Counted from the first letter of the stretch, positions 35,783 to 48,108 are shown. The stretch: DNA of 64,000 nt from Hydrangea macrophylla (GCA_033977485.1 CM066988.1:54559649-54623648), one strand, 5' to 3'. The notes: generated by a model from the letters alone, not told the origin. Program-made: numbers and translations.

Positions 35783-36129
35783 CTTTCTCCAAATGTTAAC
35801 TATCTCCGAAACCTTGCTTGGAAGATAAGACCTTGCCATTAAAGCAGCCTCGGGTATCCGATTGCTGCAGAGAGAAGGCAATACAGAGTAGCATCACAAT
35901 GACTACTAAATTATAGAACTTTGAGCAGATCATAAATTGAACTAGCCACCCTAGGAATTAAAACATATTTCTAATTAGATTTTGAATTTTATAGAAGGCA
36001 AGAGTTTTTTCCACAAGGGGGAGGAGGGAAGAGACGTATTAAAAAAGGAAATAAAGAAACCGTCGTGAACTTTTCATGTATCCAATAGCCCAAACTCGCT
36101 CCAGACCATTGTTCAATGCGTTCTCAAGT
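35783..36129 (-). pseudogene. Captured coatomer beta' (COPI) gene fragments
   Basis: Two minus-strand pieces in gene order. 36129 to about 36057 follows an acceptor (ttatag) and encodes LENALNNGLERVWAIGYMK, which matches a WD40 blade of plant coatomer beta'. 35864 to about 35783 follows an acceptor (ctgcag) and encodes NRIPEAALMARSYLPSKVSE, which matches its later helical region. The several hundred residues between them are absent, so this is an internal deletion derivative. Coatomer beta' acts in Golgi-to-ER vesicle coats; this piece cannot. Confidence 0.8.
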
Positions 36130-37592
36130 CTATAAGGTAAATGAAAACAATCAAGAAATTTCATAATCAAAGACCAGCAAGAACTCCACAGCTCAAATAA
36201 TATTACTGCGGAGCAAAAAAAATTGTTTTTAATTCTAATACATTGGTAATAATGCTAATAAAACTATTATACTAGAGAAATGAATGGATTGAGTAAAATA
36301 AAGACGCATGTATATAGCAGAAAAATATAGCAGGATTGTTGTTACCTAGAAGCTTGCTAGAGAAATGAATGGATTAATATTTGTGAATTGAGGTAGTCAA
36401 TAGTGTATATACTTAGTAAAAACTTCCATTGCTTATAAGATTGTTGTTACCTAGAAGCTTGCTATGTAAGTTCAGATGAGACATTAGCCAAAACATGTGT
36501 TTGCATTTTGCAAGCTTCAATGTGGGACTTATTTCCCAACACACAACAAAAGAAGAGAAAGCATACAAAGACAACCACTATAAGACAAAGGTAGTACTGA
36601 TAAAGTACTTCGAAAGGTCTATTGAGAAACTTACATAACAAAAAACAAAAACCATTGTAGATATATATTAGTTGAAAATATTTGAAGCAAGTGAATAAAA
36701 AACTAATGAGGCAAAGCCTCAAATGTCACCCGCCCTCTACAAGCTAAAGCTGCTAAACCTCCCAAGTCAAGGAATAGGATAAACAACAAATGAGGAGACA
36801 TTTTATTTATTGAAAAATTAGTAGGAAAAAAAATATAATGACAAAAAAGCGCAATGATTTTTATTCACTAATTATTTTCCTCTCCCTTTTTTTTTCTTCC
36901 CCATACTACTACTTTTTGATTTTATAGATTTTGCTGAAAATGATAAAGAACAAGGACATAGTTTTTTCCTTTTCTTTATATTTCTCTTTTTGTCTTTTGA
37001 CTCTTTTCTCTTTCCATCCCAAAAAAATGTAGATGGTGGAATGTGAAAGCATTACTAAGGATTAAAATAAAAAGAGAAGCAGGTGAAAATAATTTCCTTC
37101 TCCTCTTCTGTGACAAAATTTTACATATTTCTCTCACGCATTCAACTTTAGTTTCAATTGAGATGACAATTTATAATTTCTAACTCTCTTTGCTTTTTTT
37201 CCTTCTAAATGGGTCTATTTAAGATTACAAATTTTTCACAATATACTATATAAAGTGTGAATGGTTCTATTCAAATTCAAAGAACATTAAGTGGGGCCTT
37301 AAGTCTTTTATTTTATCGTATTTTTTTTTTAAATTTGGAGAGTGTACTAGTAAACAGTTTATATTTTGGAACCCTACACACAAACTACCAGCACAAAAAC
37401 ATTTGGTGATACAAACTTTATTCCCACAACACATTATACATTTCTTTTAGGACCTATACGCCTATTTCATTTCAAATTGTGTCCAATGTAAATATGATAC
37501 CCTTAAAATACTTCAATCTACCATGGTTTCGTTCATTCATAGACCCAAACAAACAATCCAACAAATATTGTCTACACATTGAAAGGCACTAA
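36130..37592. other. CACTA interior, no gene recognised
   Basis: AT-rich, intron-like DNA. gattgttgttacctagaagc recurs at about 36336 and 36440. No exon could be supported. Confidence 0.5.
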
Positions 37593-37874
37593 GGCTTAGT
37601 TTGGACCCCATTTTGGTGTTTCTCCTTTTTTAAAGCACAATTTCACGTTAATTCATTTGGTAACTAGTTTATGAGCTTTGCAAAAATTGAACTTAGGACT
37701 TTTTTGGAGAGAGCTTTTAAAAGCTCTAGAATGGAGCTTTTAAAAGCTCAAGGTTGCCTTTTGATTTCATGATGCTTTTTTGAAAAGTAATGTGTCACTT
37801 GTACAAAATTATCAAACTTAATAATTAATTTCATATGCTACTTTTAAAAAGCCACGTGGGGGCCAAACTAAGCC
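37593..37874. mobile_element. Tourist-like MITE (282 bp)
   Basis: Inverted termini GGCTTAGTTTGGACCC and, reversed from the right, GGCTTAGTTTGGCCCC, flanked by TAA on both sides (37590-37592 and 37875-37877). This is the PIF/Harbinger Tourist pattern. Non-coding. Confidence 0.85.
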
Positions 37875-38640
37875 TAAAAACTGCAACAAAAGAAAAAAGT
37901 TACCAGGCTTCTTAATCTTCTGTTTTGAGCACAAGCAAATTAACTTTGAACATCCATCAACACTGATCAACTCCAGAAGATAAATGCTGCACTGAGAAAG
38001 GGGAATAAAAATGATTCAACCATTAAATTCCTTCTTCACTGAGAAAGGCGTTTTTCAGCAAGACAATCACAAACTATGTACTAAATAAAAATAAACAAGT
38101 CAATAATAACCGAAATACACACACACACACACATATACATATATATACACACACACAAGTTTATTTATTCTCGCAAAAGATAGAGTCTACACTTCCAAAC
38201 TCATTAACACTGTCCAAGTCTAAAATGCTCCACCTTTACATTGGCACTTTGGGGGAGACAAGACATATATACAAACAGAGTTAGTCAAAAAACAAAAACA
38301 TGGTGGATATTCACAAACCTAAGACCCCCAAAAAGGCAACCAATAAAAGGTATAATATAGATATTTACTCACACAGACATATATACAAACATGGTGGATG
38401 CAAAAGCAAAAGTAACAGAGTTAGTCAAAAATAAAAAAAATCAAAATGGGGTCTCTTCCAAAGCAACCCCAAAAAAATGAATGTACGGTCGTACAGGGTG
38501 GGTTACAAAAGAATGAAAAATCACAAAATGTTAGAAACATAGAGAATTGAAAGAATAAAAGGCAAATAAACCCAACAAAAAAATTCTGAATATGGACTTT
38601 TAGGGTTCGAGATTTACAATCACAGAAGGAATCAAATTAA
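37875..38640. other. CACTA interior, no gene recognised
   Basis: AT-rich with a CA/TA microsatellite (38118-38158). A minus-strand open stretch near 37990-37890 with a gtaac donor-like end could be an exon, but nothing in it is recognisable. Confidence 0.5.
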
Positions 38641-39060
38641 GAGTAGAAGAAATGAGCGAACCTGTGAACTGAACTGAGCAAGAAGAGTGGGGGGAATTTT
38701 GTATTTTCACTCAAACTGTGAGATTGAAGCTTCAAATCGATTTTTTGTAATTGTGCCTAACAGATCATAGCAAACATGATCAGTAGATGAGTTTCCTTAT
38801 ATCAAAAAAAATATGAACAGAGAAGGGAGAGAGAGGGAGAACGAGAGAGACAAACCTTGAGAGGAGAAACAAGCAGCGGCGGCGGCTGAGGCTAAGAGGA
38901 GGAGGTAGCGGCCGCCGAGAGAAGAGGACGCGGCGTCGGTTGTGGCATCCAGCAGGCGGCTGCGGCGGCGTGGAGGGAGAGGTGAGATGGAGAGAGTAGT
39001 ATTGGAGAGGGTTTGGTTGGAATCGAAGGTTTTGGGGATGAAGGAGGCAAATGAAAAAAA
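38641..39060 (-). promoter_or_regulatory. GC-rich 5' exon or leader-like region of a captured gene
   Basis: On the minus strand a GC-rich block (about 39015 to 38858) with pyrimidine-rich flanks, ending in a possible donor (caag|gtttgt), resembles the 5' UTR or first exon of a plant gene; more leader-like sequence (cgaaccctaaaag) follows near 38610. It sits just inside the right end of the CACTA element, upstream of all the captured exons and on their strand, so it could supply a promoter for a chimeric transcript. No coding frame is assigned. Confidence 0.35.
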
Positions 39061-39104
39061 ATTTATATCCTATATGCGCATATGTTTTCATTAGCCCGCC
39101 AAAA

Positions 39105-39502
39105 ATCATTTATGTCACTTTTACATAAATCTTTTATGTCACTTTGCCCATAAACTGACATAAATATAATATGTTTTATTTACAAAATTGCCACCGCATT
39201 TTTTTTATGTCACTTTTTGTATAAACTGACATAAATGTAAAATGTTTTATTTACAAAATTGCCACTGCGTATTTTTTTATGTCACTTTTTGTAAAAAGTG
39301 ACATAAAAACTTTATTATTTATGTCACTTTTATAAAAACTGACATAAATAATAGAGTTTTTATGTCACTTTTTTTAAAAAATGACATAACTACTTAAAAA
39401 GTGACATAAAAAGCACTTATGAGAAATATTTATGTCACTCATATTCTAAGTGACATAACAATAATATTAAAAGTGACATAAAAAGCCTTTTTTCTTGTAG
39501 TG
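39105..39502. repeat. CACTA right end: subterminal repeats and TIR
   Basis: Repeats of tttatgtcactttt and its inverse, including a near-duplicate unit of about 80 bp with aaaattgccac, run up to the terminal inverted repeat at about 39471-39502. Confidence 0.92.
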
Positions 39503-40995
39503 AATGGGGATATAACCAAAATGATAGTGTAGGATATAATAGTAGTTCCCACGATTACCAAATGCACCAAGACTTTCCTTCTGGGGAGTCTTGCACACAA
39601 ACACAATGGGAAGGGGACTATTACCAACAACAATGGGGTGAAACTTCATATAGTTATAATGAGGAGAATAACCAAGTTGAGGATAATGGTATGTTAGAAT
39701 TGTTGCTTAGTGAAATGAAAAGGCTAGAAAGTGCAATTGATAAATTAGGAGCTAGATATCAACAAGCATTTGATAGCCAACCTTTAGAAGACTATACCAG
39801 TCCTTCAACGCTACAACTTGAATTTCAAGACACTAACAATGGAATGGAATTAGAGGACAATGATGGGTTCATACCGAGTGAGGTTAACAACTCATTTGAG
39901 AAAGTGATAACCCAACAAGAACTCCAAAACCAAACCATTGAGCATGAAGTTGTAGAACCATCTTCTCCTCAACATACAACCCCAGACATCAACTCCTTCA
40001 CTGCCTGGATAAAACTGCACAATCTCTTTGTCCAGAACACCTCAATTGATGACATATATAGTGAGGAGAGTTACAAGGATGAGAATGAGGTTTTAAAAGA
40101 TGACGGGAGTTTAGGTGATTGCACGCAATTAGGAAAGGAAGAGTCCCCTGTTGACTCTACCCCTACCTTTGAAAGTGACCCTAGAGAGCACATAATTGAA
40201 AAATCTAAATCTGATTTAGATTCTTGTGATATTCATGAACCCTCACCTCTTTCGACCGAAGAGCTGGTGTCACCAAGTTGCCCATCGCCTATCCTTGCTA
40301 TCAATCAAAGCTCTCGTCCTGATCTTGAATGTTATGTGTACCCCATTCGTGAACAAACAGAATGTGTTGTGGAAGAGGATGGTAAGGATACTAGCACATG
40401 TTCTTTACAAAATTTTAACTTTCAGAATTCTTTGAGAGAAGACTTGGAAAATATTGGGCCCACTTTAGATGATCTTAAAATTCAACAAGAAGCTAGCAAT
40501 CTTCTAGACTGCTTGACCTTCTTGAGTGATTATGACATTGAGGCCCAAATTGATAGCTTCATCCAAGTCCAGTCCAAATCAATGTACATAGAACAGAAAT
40601 TCAATTCCTATGATTATATCTCCATAGATTCTGTTCTAGGACAAGCGGAGGTTGGTGAAGCTTCATTAGAACATCACTTCGACCCTGCCCCTTTTATTGA
40701 ACCATGGCCTCCCCCTGTTTTTAGTATTAAAATAGAGGCTGTTATAAGAAATACCAACACCAAAGATCGTTTCTTGCATATAATTCCTAAAAAGTGTGGT
40801 ATTCCTTTTATAACTGTCCCAAAAAAATTTGGAAGCCATAGGTTTTGCATCATCTCCTCTGACCTTGAGCCTGACATTAGTTGGGGGGAGTTGCATTTTT
40901 ATGAGGATCCCAACATTCTTCTCACTGTTAAATTATTTTATTGGGAAGATCCTCAAAAATTTCAGTTGTTACTTTATGATAAGTATCTTGATTAA

Positions 40996-42968
40996 CCGAA
41001 TTTATTAACTGAGTTGTTATATTATGTTCTCTATGTTTCCTTGTTGCTACTAATGATCTTGCAGGTAGCTTGAAAAAAATGGATATTAACGCTTCGAGGT
41101 AAAATCCTTCCTTCTCTCGCTTTACTTTACATGTCCATGTGCTTAGTTTAGAACATTGGGGACAATGTTTAGTTTTAGTTAGGGGGAGTGAGTCATTGCA
41201 TGCCTCATATCTTTTTGTTGTACTTTAGTGTCATATACCTGCTTAGCAACATGTGACTCAGTAAATTAAAACTGTCAAAAAAATTTTAATTTGTATTTTT
41301 TTTAAAGATAATAAAATGGTTCTTGTATTTCTCTCATAGTTAATGTAGTTAGTTATGATGCATTAGTGTTATTTTCTGTATGTTATTAGTATGTGATACA
41401 CTATGGTAGTTTGTTTACTATCTTAGTTATAGTATGTTTTATGCTTTTTAATCTTCAAACAACTTTGAGCACGCTGTGACAACCTTGTACTTAGCTAAAA
41501 TGGATTAGTAAGCATAGTTTAAGTGTCTTGAAAGACTGTAGTGGAGACTAATAACCCGAGTGAGCTTTTGTGCCATTCTTTGTTTTTGAGGGTTTTATAA
41601 AATTACTCTTACTTTTTGAAAAGCGTATTAATTCGTTGAAAGTCTCATTTTTCTTCTTCATTTTGACTGATCACTAGAAGAGAACGTTCAGGATTTACCA
41701 AACTTTAGAGCTCTTGAATTTACTAAAATGAATTATCCTATTAACTTAGAAGATGATTTAGGCCATCTTTTGACCATACATGGATAATACAGCCTTGGCC
41801 TACCTCTATGCTATTCCTTTACTTCACCTCTTGAGCTTATCATAATCGCCTTGTCTTCATAATCCTAAAGTCTATACCTAACTCCAAATTAGGAGTTCAA
41901 GCATCAGTTCTTTATTTAGGTGTGATTGGGATGTGTTGCGTTAACAAGAAGTATGTTAGTGTGAATAAGGGAAAGTTGGCAAAGAAAAAATGAAAGAAAA
42001 AAAGAAAAGCATGAGAAGAAAAAGAAAAAAATGCCAATGGTTGTTACAAAAGAAAAAAAAAAGGAATGAAAAGAAGAGTGTGAAAAAAATAAATAAAAGA
42101 AAAGAAGAAGAGAGAGATTGGAGATGTGGGAAGTTTGAAAAGTTATAGTAGACATTCCAATCACATCCTTTGACTCAATTGAATATCACGAGGTTTTTTC
42201 TTCTTAATCTAACACCTCTTTTTCAAAGTCCTGATGATTTTAAGTAATTGGATTTGAAGTTAAGGTAATGAGAGAGTTCTCCACGGTATCTCGCTCTTCT
42301 AGTGAAAAGTATCCATTCATGAGACTCTATGCACTATAAATGTCCGTTTTTCTATTTAGATATGAGAAGCATTAGATTCCATTTACATTTACTCTTTATA
42401 GCTTCTATATCATGAGTGACAATTATTACACCTAATTCAGAGTGATTTCATCTTGAGAGTGTAATCCTGGTGAGAGTTGAGTCAAAATGAACGTCTTGAT
42501 AGTATCTTAGGTTATGCAAGCTTTGAAATAAAAGTTTTGTATTTTGGTTGTCTATTCACACACACACTTGAAGATTAATAGGTATGGAATATTCTAATGA
42601 CTTTGATAGTAGATTAACTATAATGTGTGTTGCATGGCTATGGCATACTGGAGAGTTTCATGAGATTGTTGAGTTTAGCTACATTGCTAAATGAGAGGAA
42701 AAATTTCTTGAAAACATTTAAACTAGAACCATTACCTTAAACATGAATTTTGTGGGTAGATTCACTGCAAACCCTCACGAGACAACACTCGTCCACTAGG
42801 GGGAACCTAGGGGTTTAAAGGCTTGTTGCATACGCTAAATGCAATCGCGATTCCTGCGAAAGTGATTTAGGATTTTTACTTTCTTTTGTTTTCAATTTTT
42901 AGAGTTAAATAAACATTGCTGTAGTTCGCTTCATTGCTAGGGACTAGCAACGAGCTAGTTGGGGGGTG
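40996..42968 (+). other. 3' untranslated region of Athila-primed element, with PPT
   Basis: Two kilobases with no supported gene. It contains gttagggggagtgag near 41178, a purine-rich A/G stretch (41980-42120), and finally a purine-rich tract (ttggggggtg) abutting the 3' LTR at 42969. The pol genes expected in a full Athila element are absent. Confidence 0.75.
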
Positions 42969-44594
42969 TGATTCGAGGTGAAAAGTGCATGTTTATAGTG
43001 TATTACACGGTCTTTTATGCATACTTTTATCCCCAAGTCCCTAGATTTAGGAGCATATCAATGATTAAGTGTTTTCTATGATGTTGAGACTCAAACATGT
43101 GTTTTTACACTATTTTACAGGTTATGGAAAGCAAACATTGCATAGAAAGTGATTCTGGTGAAGAGAACAACAGAAGCAGCTGATAAAATGGCAATTTTGA
43201 CAATGATGACTTCAGATTTGGAAGATTTTCCCAGAGACATGAAATGTAGATCTTTGAGTTACGGTCGCGTGGCCGTAAACGGGAGGTCAATCCGAGGTCC
43301 GAGTAAAAAGTTATGGTCATTCTCCCATCGGGGTGCAGAGCTGTCAAAATCAGAGGAGTTCAAGCGATTGAAGAGAGTTCAATCGATCGAACCTTCGATC
43401 GATCGAACTGAGCTCGATCGATCGAACCTTATTTTCACCCAAAAGTTGCGTAAACTCTGTGGGAACCCTATATATAAGCCGTTTTGACGCCAGACGAAGA
43501 GAGGACGCTCCAGAACGCACAGAACAGCAGTTTAGGGTAGTTTTAGGGTTAGATTAGGAGTAGGTTAGGTTAGATTCATGTTATTTTTCATCTTTTCCAT
43601 TGATTCATTGAAGATTATTGATGATTCAACTGTATTACAAGTTATTTACAAGTTTATTTCAGATTATTTACAGGTTTTTCTTCTTCTTTCCCTCTATTTG
43701 ATTGTTTATTAGTTTAGATGTTAATGATTACTCTAGTTTACTATTCCTGCACTTGTTTATTTATGTTTCCGTAGTTTAGACGTTGGGAATATGTGATGAA
43801 ACATTGATTCCCAACCTCTGCCATGTATGATATAGAAATCTTGGGCTCGATCGATCGAAGGTATTTCGATCGATCGAACCAGGGATAGTCAAGCGATCGA
43901 AGGCATTTCGATCGATTGAAGGATGATGCTGTCCGATCGATCGAGAGCGCTTCGATCGATCGAACATGTTAAATCTTGAGATGATTCTTTTAAGTATTCC
44001 ATGACTTTCTGTTTTAGAAATCTGTCATCAAATTGTCCCTATAAGCTCAGTTTGTCACAACAGTTTTTAGAACTTAAAGCCTTAAGGCCTTTTCTTCAAT
44101 GACTTTTGAAAACCACTTTGAATGCTAATACCATTTAGAGTGCAAGTAATTACCATTGTTTTAAACCGTCTTTCATGTATTTTAAATCAATTGTGATGAT
44201 GTAGTCCCGGTCATGAAAGGGCTACTAATTCTTTATCTTTAGAAAAATACGGAATGCTGAAAAGGAATGAACTCCATAGAACGTTAATGAGTATGCATGG
44301 TAGGTGGTTAGGATCAATGTGGATTCACGTATTTCCAACACCTTTAGTTCATCTGTTTAATTAGTTATGTTTCTTTATACTTTAGTTTATTATTTAGTTT
44401 AATTTAATTAATTAGGATTCGTAGAACCTCTGCTTTTATATTCTTATTTTCTTTTCTTTTGCTTTAGGTTATAACTTAGTAGATATTCTTCCTATTCCTT
44501 CCCTGTGGGATCGACCTGGACTTATCCAGTATTACTTGCACGATCACCTACACTTGGGTGTTGCACAAGAGCGCACAACTATTTAGTCGTGTCA
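42969..44594 (+). repeat. 3' LTR of Athila-primed element
   Basis: Same 1626 bp as the 5' LTR. The differences seen are ggccat/ggtcat and acaaca/acagca. It carries the same palindrome arrays and TATA box. Downstream, agtttttt separates it from Ogre coding sequence beginning ggtacc. Confidence 0.95.
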
Positions 44595-44602
44595 AGTTTT
44601 TT

Positions 44603-46485
44603 GGTACCCCAGGCCGTGAGTGTGAGTCTGAGTAGGGATTCTTGGAGACTCTGGCAGGCCTTGAAGGTTCTTTCCCAATCCCAATCCTGGAAAGAAACCC
44701 ATCTTCTTCATGATCCCTGCGACCACTGGACTGGCATACTGATCAAAATGGAGTGGTAGAAATTCTCTCGACTTTCCCTCTTCCAACATGCTGATGAATT
44801 CGAATCCCCCTATCTTTGCTTCCTCTTCTTGCAGCTGTAACTCTAGCAACAGCGCGCTTGATGATGCTTCAGACAAATGGGCCCAGCTGTCCCCGAGAAT
44901 GTCATAGACCTGGCCTTCCCAAATGCATTTGACCTTTTGGTGGATTGTTGATGGTATGGCGCCCAAACTGTCTAACCACGGCCTTCCAAGTAGCAGATTG
45001 AAAGACGCAGGAATGTCAATGACCTGAAATTCAGCTTCCTTCTCAAGAGGACCGACAGCGAGGCGTAACAGAATTATACCCATGACAGCTCTTTGCATGT
45101 TATCGTATGCTCTCACCTTCTGTTCAGATGGTACGAACGTTGATTCATCTAGACCCATGCGCTTAGCTGTTCGGAACGGACACACGTTTAGAGCAGAACC
45201 GTTGTCTACTAGACAGGCTGGCACAGTGTTTCCCAAGCATTCGATGGTGACATACAAGGGCTTGTTATGAACGGGCCCCCCAGGAGGTAAGTCATCGGAC
45301 GAGAAAGTAATGGTTAGAGTCGGGATCCTACTGATCATTCCCACGAGATCTTCTGGTGCTGTATCGATAGAGACATCGGATTGATTCAAAGCATCCAAAA
45401 CTGCCTACCTGTGCTTTTTGGAGGCGATCAGCAATCCCCAAAATGTGATATTAGCTTGTGTTTTCCTCATCTGCTTTAAGACCCTATCCTCTTCTTCTTC
45501 TTCGTTCATTTTCCCTTTCCCTTTCTCCAGCTCCCTCCCTGGGTGATCTTCCTCTAGTTCATGCGGTTTGAAGTGTCTACCAGACCGAGTCAGGTGATTG
45601 ATCTCCTTTTTTGCCCAAATGTTGTCGGTTTCTGAAACGGCCTCCGAGCTTTCTTTTTCAACCTTTGCATCTTCGTCGCTTTGATACCACAGATCATCAT
45701 CTCCTACCTGGTCTATGTTTCGATCGTTGCCTTCTTGAATCCACCAATCTGGCTGCCCCGTTGCTTTGATTTCCCATATCTCTGGCTGGCTTTTGAGCAT
45801 ACAGATCTCCGAATTTTCTGGTAATTGATAAAACTTCTTTGGTTCTCCATCTTTTGTGATTAGCTTGGACGGATCAAATGTCATTCTTCCTACCCCTAAG
45901 AAGTAAAGACCCCGTGGCGGCGGTACAGCATGATGGTTTGGCAGAGGATTTTTGGTGACATTGGGGGCTTTGACAGGTGGTTCGGATATGACTTTGTTGT
46001 CAATGAGGTCTTGTATTTCATGCCTTAATCTCATGCACCGATCCGTTGAGTGGCCCTTCTATTGATGATATTTGCAGTAGAGATCTCCTTTAAAATGCGG
46101 CGGGAGTGGACTTAGAGGGGGTCGAGGTTCTAACTGTCGGAGATGCCCTTTTGCTAACAACCTGTCGAGGGTGGTTGATAATGATACTTCCAAATCCGAA
46201 AACTTCCTTAGTGGCTTATCCTCTCCTACTCTTGGATGGTTTCTGGTGATATCGAATTTTCTCTCTGGCTCGCTAAGTGCATTGACATCGGTGGGGCCAG
46301 AGTGACTCCCCGAATGCCCTCTATTTGACCCATATCTGGGCCTCCGATATCGGTTCGGTTGTTCTTCTTTCTTGATCACTCCTTCTTGGATCGCATCCTC
46401 TATCCTTGTCCCAACATCGAAAACCTCAGCAAAAGTATTGATAGACTGGAATCTCATATTTTCTTGATACACTGGCTGTAGATTC
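44603..46485 (-). pseudogene. Ogre gag 3' part, protease and G-patch
   Basis: Continues gag from 54485 after the Tekay insertion. It reads NTFAEVFDVGTRIEDAI, then a zinc-finger-like CKYHQ with KGHSTDRC interrupted by TAG at 46061-46059. The following segment to 45405 ends at a second TAG. Then comes the retroviral-type aspartic protease with LVDNGSALNV (about 45218-45189) and a Gly-rich G-patch-like end (MKKMGFFPGLGLGK). The frame is then broken at 44603 by the Athila-primed element and resumes at 23985. Both stops are single nonsense codons. Confidence 0.85.
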
Positions 46486-48073
46486 TGTGGCGCCCCGACC
46501 CGGCGTGGTCAGAACGCCTACTAAACAGCTCAGCTAACAGCAAAGACAATTAATTAATCTTGACACTAATAGTTTTAAAACAAATCAGCTATATAACGGT
46601 TCAAATTTGGATAATCCAACCTGTATTGAACAGCTTTATAAAACATGCTCAATTATTTTGAAAATCCAAATATATTACAAATAATCTACAACGACTAACC
46701 TAGCCCAAACAAACTAATTCCACTTGTGACTAATAGATTTAATATTATAACCACATCTATTTAGCAGGATTTACATTAAAACCCACATAACATTATGTCA
46801 CAAAATTTAAAGTGTTTACACATATTCAAAGTTTTTCTGTCATCCACAATTCAAACTATTATACATTAAACTAATCCACACTACTAAACTTAAAAGTTTA
46901 AATTTTTACAACGTCTAACAAAAGTTATAAACTGGACTGTATTTTACACTTCCGGCAAAATACCACTTTTATATGGCCATCCACAGCGAACCTAGACCCA
47001 TGGCAATGCAATCCTATAGCCCAAGAGATCATTGTACCTGCACAAGAAAATCTGTGTAGACGTGAACAAACCACGGCTCACGAACAACTAGATATAAAGA
47101 TATGCGAATTTAAGCATATATACAGCTCAGCACAGCACAAACACAGCTTAACGCATACCTACAATGCAATCTCATACATGCCATGACTCACACACCCGGG
47201 CCCATCAGCTTTAGCCTCTTTTAGCTAATTTACCAAGTTTTCAGCTACTTGGTTTAACAGCTCAGCAATGCAAGTGCACAACATACAGTTTATGTCATGC
47301 TAGTAATGAAGTTAAAATCATACAGCATACAGCTCAGCAATATTGCATAACATTCATGTTATGCCAGCTATGTATATAACATAAACAGCAATAAAATTAT
47401 ATCTAGAAGACCCACCTCAAATCCGGTAAGTGACTAAAATTCACCTTTCTGCTTGCTTCTCGGTCACCTCCTTGGGTCCACTAGTACTAGCCTCGGTCCC
47501 TCCTTGTTGCTCTTGGGTAAAACCCCAATTCCTAGGGAAGAAGATGAACCTCCTAAGGCTTCTCTTGAATCCTTCTTCTTGATCTCTTTCTTTCTCTCTT
47601 TTTCTTTTTCTCTCTGTTTCGCTTCTTTCTCTCTACTGTCTCTTATTTCTCTCTCAGGAAAAGAACGATAGATATATGTATATTTAGATAAAACTTTAAC
47701 TTTTGCTAAATTTGTTTTTAATTACACTAAATTTGTTTTTAATTACAACTTCTTTAACTTTCTACTTCACATATATATCTCCTACACCTCCAAATGAGTT
47801 ATTTACCTATCAAATAACCCAAATCAACTTTAATATTCACAGCTCAGCAATATAACGATTTACAGCATAATATAAAATTTTAATTAACAGCTCAACGTTT
47901 AAATTTTAATAGCTCAGCGTTTAAAGTAAATAATTCACAGCTCAACATTATATTAGCCGCTCATCATTATATGAACTAAGTATTTTATAACTCAGCAGAA
48001 TAATAATATAAATAACTCAGCTAAATAATTTAATGACAGCAATTTAATTGGTTTTACTGTTCTGTGTCTCACA
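46486..48073 (-). repeat. 3' LTR of Tekay-like element (1588 bp)
   Basis: Plus strand TGTGGCGCCC to TGTCTCACA. It contains an extra 21-bp tandem copy (aaatttgtttttaattacac near 47708) absent from the 5' LTR. The purine tract aacgggggggagaac (minus strand, plus 48088-48074) abuts it. Confidence 0.93.
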
Positions 48074-48108
48074 GTTCTCCCCCCCGTTAAAGAAATTTCA
48101 TCCCGAAA

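Larger units (their letters stand above)
25989..39502. mobile_element. CACTA (En/Spm-type) DNA transposon with captured gene fragments
   Basis: Termini are CACTACAAGGAAAAAGGC at the left and, reversed, CACTACAAGAAAAAAGGC at the right. Inverted similarity extends over about 30 bp with two mismatches. A 3-bp duplication AAT flanks it (25986-25988 and 39503-39505). Short subterminal repeats of gtgacataaa type fill 26009-26460 and 39105-39490, as expected for transposase-binding sites in this superfamily. No TNP2-like transposase is visible in 13.5 kb, so it is non-autonomous. Inside are exons from several host genes, all on the minus strand, plus a LINE piece, a hAT-like element and a Tourist MITE. 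It lies inside a very young LTR element, so its own insertion is younger still. Confidence 0.93.
25772..40995 (+). pseudogene. Unknown protein of the Athila-primed element, split by CACTA
   Basis: The ORF starts at ATG 25772 with a Tyr/Pro/Asn/Gln-rich N-terminus (MSYPYYPPYN) and runs to the CACTA insertion at 25988. After the right target duplication the same reading frame reopens at about 39506 and continues to 40995. Before insertion it would have been roughly 570 residues. The body is acidic, with a predicted helical piece (LLSEMKRLESAIDKLGARYQQ) near the start of the second part and a C-terminal segment (FSIKIEAVIRNTNTKDRFLH to LLLYDKYLD). I see no zinc knuckle, protease, RT or integrase motif, so it is not a recognisable gag or pol. 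No stop or frameshift other than the insertion is visible, so the frame was kept until very recently. Function unknown. Confidence 0.7.
23986..44602 (+). mobile_element. Athila-primed non-autonomous LTR retrotransposon, carrying a CACTA insertion
   Basis: Identical-looking LTRs of 1626 bp lie at 23986-25611 and 42969-44594 (two differences seen), with an Asp-type primer site and a purine tract. Without the CACTA guest it is about 7.1 kb and encodes one protein with no RT, integrase or RNase H. It must depend on another element for copying. It interrupts the Ogre protease-RT region. The flanks join with only a 2-bp GG overlap instead of a 5-bp duplication, and eight extra bases (agtttttt) follow the right LTR. 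Confidence 0.88.

Noticed and set aside
38780..39109. 109-codon minus-strand ORF as a protein
   Set aside because: Arg/Pro/Leu-rich low complexity over a GC-rich leader-like region; better seen as possible 5' UTR or first exon without an assigned frame.
41916..42164. 82-codon Phe/Ser-rich minus-strand ORF
   Set aside because: It is the complement of an A/G-rich tract in the 3' UTR of the Athila-primed element.
47453..47671. 72-codon ORF in Tekay LTRs (also 53885-54103)
   Set aside because: Low-complexity Ser/Phe/Leu from a pyrimidine tract; identical only because the LTRs are.
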